DNA from: Phoebastria nigripes
Taxonomy: Eukaryota > Chordata > Aves > Procellariiformes > Diomedeidae
DNA: 64,000 nt
Direction of reading: 5' to 3'
Assembly: GCA_035582835.1 (NCBI GenBank)
Contig: JAYKAV010002639.1
Coordinates: forward strand, 862,095 to 926,094
This document shows positions 61,117 to 64,000 of this stretch, one piece after another. The notes under the pieces were generated by a model. That model saw only the letters and a program-made list of their open reading frames with translations. It had not been told where the DNA came from and did not search any database. The number at the start of each line of letters is the position of its first letter. The first letter of the stretch is position 1. The position numbers and the translations under genes are program-made.

Positions 61117-63379
61117 GTCCAAAGCCCCTGGAATGCAGATTTACTGCACTTGCACAGAAGAGTTCCTCTCCCTACGTTAAGTGTAAAATGTATGCCTTAA
61201 ATGGCTATACTCGCCCTCATGGGTTACTTAGATTTTTCTTTTTTTTAAACTTAAAAAATAATTTTGTCATCAGCAGACAGAGCCTGTGGAAAATGAACAT
61301 TACAGCAATTTTAGACTTTCTAATGCTGACATGAACTCTCAGTTGAAACCTTCTGAACTCTGTTAATGAGTTGGAAAAGGATGCATTGCACTTCCACTAC
61401 TCTAATGTTACACCACTGAGGTTCCACTGAGGTTGAATCTTGCTGAGGGTTCAAAAGCCTCTAGCTGCCAGCTGGAATGCACATCATGAGAGCAAAGTTC
61501 TACAAAAGTTGCCTTAGAACATGAATGTGTTGCAGTGAGCTCCTAACGTAAGTTAAATTCAAGGCAATTTTGAATAATTTATCTAAATAGGAAAATAACA
61601 TCTAGTTATAGAAATCCTCATGTTCTTTAGGAAAACAGGTTCAGGAGAAAAGGACACACCAAATTATAATTACTGCAACATGTATTGATTTCAATTAAAT
61701 ACAATCCCAGTATCCTCCTGCACTATGTAAAGCAAACTTTGACTTTAGGTATTGTGTTCATAAAGTAGGCTGGATGTTAGTGGATTAATCTAGGCAAAGT
61801 ATTAGTTTAAAAGAGAAGAGCCCTGACGACCACGTGTACAGTGACAGGTCATGAAGATCCATTACTGATCATATTCAAGAGCAGACTGTCATTTCTGAAT
61901 TATATTGAAGTCACCTTAGAAGCTAGTCACCAGACAGAGAACTCACAAAAAAATATTAATTTTGGCAAACAGCAGTGAAACATATCCATTTATTTTATTC
62001 TCTAGCTTATGCAGCTAACAGTTCTAAAGTTCTATGTTATCTACAGGTTTTTGAAGATCCAGTCCACTACCTACACAAAATAAGCTGTTGTAACCATTTA
62101 AACATATTCCTCACCATTTATAAGTCCAAATATAAAACATAATATCATACATTAATCTATATGTATCCACAGAATTAAAAATAGAGATATGGTCTTAGTT
62201 TCGTCAAAGCCAGTAATTCACTGATAACTAAACAGCATGTGGATATGCAGAGGTGAATGGGATGGGATTAGTCCTATTTATTTATTTATTTATTTATTTA
62301 TAATAGGTTTTTTTTTTAGTAACCAAAGCATGTAAACATGCTTTAAAAAAGCTTTCCAAATATGGACTTGTCAAATTTATTTTCTGCTGGGGAGCACAGA
62401 CAAAAGAGGGAGGAGGTCTTGGCCAGCTCCATTAGTCAATGAGAACACCACATGCCATTATATCTACTCTCATGAGCCCAGAAAGAAGCAGCAGCCATAA
62501 CAGCACCAGCTTCAAACCCCAGTGGCCATGGAGTGCTAGAGCTACAGCAGCTCCAACCTAGGTGTTTGTGGGGGGAGATGGAGCTGGTCTCAGTAGCATC
62601 TGAAGGTACGGCAGCAGCTGGTAAAAAGTGGGATCTGGAACAGATTCTTCCTTTATCCTTCAAAGCTCAAGAGTAGTGTCAACAAAACAGTGACAGCTGC
62701 AAGGTCCAGTTGCAGGGCTTCTATCTTGACACTTATTTCATATTAACAACTTATATACTTTATATGTAAACACTTCATCACATTTGGACTCTGATCTTTT
62801 TTACTGTCGCTGTAACTGAGATACTAAAGCTAAGCTCGCCTGGGAGTTAATGTCAGCAGTAGTCATGGTAGCAGCGCACTTCCATTTAGGAAGTGAGCCC
62901 AGGTCACAGTTCAAGATACCAAATAGAACAGTGTGGAGATGCTTGAATTGCTAACACTTAGGACTCATCTGCTGTACGAGGANAAAAAACCCCATATATT
63001 GGGCTTCATTGTCAAGTAATCACAACCAAAGAACAGATACTCAACTGTGTTTAAAACCAAAACTTGTTTCTGAAATAGCAATTCCATAGTTGCATTTTTT
63101 TATATATCTAGCTACTAATATCTGCATTAGCTGCTAGATAGCTCCTGGTACTACAAAAATGAAGGGTCTCAGAAAAATGAGACCACTTTTTGCCTGGCTT
63201 CAGCTTCATCAGCATTATAGTCTTCAAATTGTCAGTCTTCATATACAGGCTTAGAACAGGAGTTGGCATTATATGGGAACATATAAAATAAATGCAGTGT
63301 GCAAAACACTTGAAGTAATCCCTTCTCTCTGATTACCATTAATAAGGACTCAGCTTTCTCTAGTTTCAGGCATTGCCCT
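61117..63379. other. Unassigned sequence
   Basis: AT-rich. Contains the (TTTA)n microsatellite. No gene or other recognised repeat. Confidence 0.4.
62275..62302. repeat. (TTTA)n microsatellite
   Basis: About six and a half tandem TTTA units, a likely length-variable marker. Confidence 0.9.
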
Positions 63380-63800
63380 TCAAGAAAGATGTGGACCAGC
63401 TGAGCAGAATCCTTAGGAGAGCAATGAAGAAGTCAGGAAATCATAATCTATATAGAAAGGTTGCAGGGTCATTTAAATTAAAGCACACTGAAGAGGCATA
63501 CAACACTGTTCAAATACATAAAAGGCTGCTGAAAGGCAAAATAAAATAATTGACTGTGCCAGTGGTGGATAGTGCAAGAAGTAATTGGTTTGAATTAGCA
63601 TGAAAATTTAGATTAGATACTAGCAAAGTTTTTCTGATGGTAAGTGTAGCGTAGCACTGGAATAGATCAGCCTGGGGAAGGTGTTGAGGCTCTGGCACTG
63701 GACATCCTTAGGAACTGCTTAGACAAATACCTGAGAAGAATGATCAAGACCTAGTCACCCTTGCCATGGAGCAAAGGAACCCACTGAGGCTCTCTTGAGG
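63380..63800 (+). mobile_element. Ancient CR1-like LINE 3' remnant
   Basis: The order of phrases follows an old CR1 tail: a FKKDVDQLSRILRRAMKKS-like segment, ACAAAATAC...AAAAGGCTG, AATTTAGATTAGATACTAGC, CACTGGAATAGATCAGCCTG and TTAGACAAATACCTG. The equivalent blocks in the young copies are recognisable but heavily diverged here, and no 3' octamer remains. All frames are broken. Confidence 0.65.
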
Positions 63801-64000
63801 TCCTTGCTGGTCCTGTGCTGTGATGCCCATACAGATTAGAGTGTTCATCTGCACAGCAAGTTTGGGAGGAACACAACTTTAGCTATGATTTTTAAATTCA
63901 GTTGTGATTATTACATGTAATTTATAGATTACTGGCTCTACTCAAAGACATAGCTTGAAAACAAATGTGCATCTTTTCTGTATTGATCAAATTGTGTGAT
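63801..64000. other. Unassigned sequence at the window edge
   Basis: No gene or recognised repeat. Confidence 0.4.

Noticed and set aside
1..64000. CRISPR arrays, operons, riboswitches, rRNA and tRNA genes
   Set aside because: No direct-repeat/spacer pattern, no bacterial gene spacing, and no cloverleaf or rRNA-like sequence noticed; the window is vertebrate-type DNA.

Overview
The window looks like ordinary euchromatic DNA from a bird draft assembly. The main evidence is the repeat content: several CR1 LINEs in both orientations, most ending in the CR1 3' octamer (ATTCTRTG)n, and long terminal repeats of the endogenous retrovirus families common in birds. Scattered single N bases and a 400-base N run point to a draft assembly. 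I see no bacterial-style gene organisation, CRISPR array, rRNA or tRNA.

Layout. 1-7757 is AT-rich single-copy sequence. 7758-9366 is a minus-strand composite retroviral remnant: an LTR with a degenerate ~46-bp tandem array, a short internal piece with a primer-binding-site-like sequence, and a second LTR fragment. 10335-12425 is an old plus-strand CR1. 20241-21047 is a shorter CR1 tail. 22284-22426 is a degenerate ~36-bp tandem repeat. 32252-32340 and 34525-34620 are inverted copies of a ~95-bp element with terminal inverted repeats. 35600-39127 is a long, fairly young CR1 with recognisable endonuclease and reverse transcriptase regions, interrupted by the N gap and by a minus-strand solo LTR with a perfect 5-bp target duplication. 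43975-44640 is a rearranged minus-strand CR1. 52663-53786 holds a plus-strand LTR plus a flanking fragment, bracketed by ~120-bp direct repeats. 56723-58072 is a second young CR1, and 60567-61116 a second minus-strand solo LTR of the 38-kb family. 63380-63800 is a very old CR1-like tail.

Genes. No complete protein-coding gene can be supported. A scattered set of short minus-strand open segments with plausible splice sites (58.9, 55.0, 51.4, 40.7, 33.7 and 29.7 kb) could be exons of one large gene read right to left, so much of the window may be its introns. Some neighbouring segments agree in reading phase and others do not. I do not recognise the protein. Open frames of 100-145 codons also occur here in sequence that looks non-coding, so these are hypotheses. 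The recognisable coding remnants are the CR1 ORF2 pseudogenes; both young copies carry stops or frameshifts.
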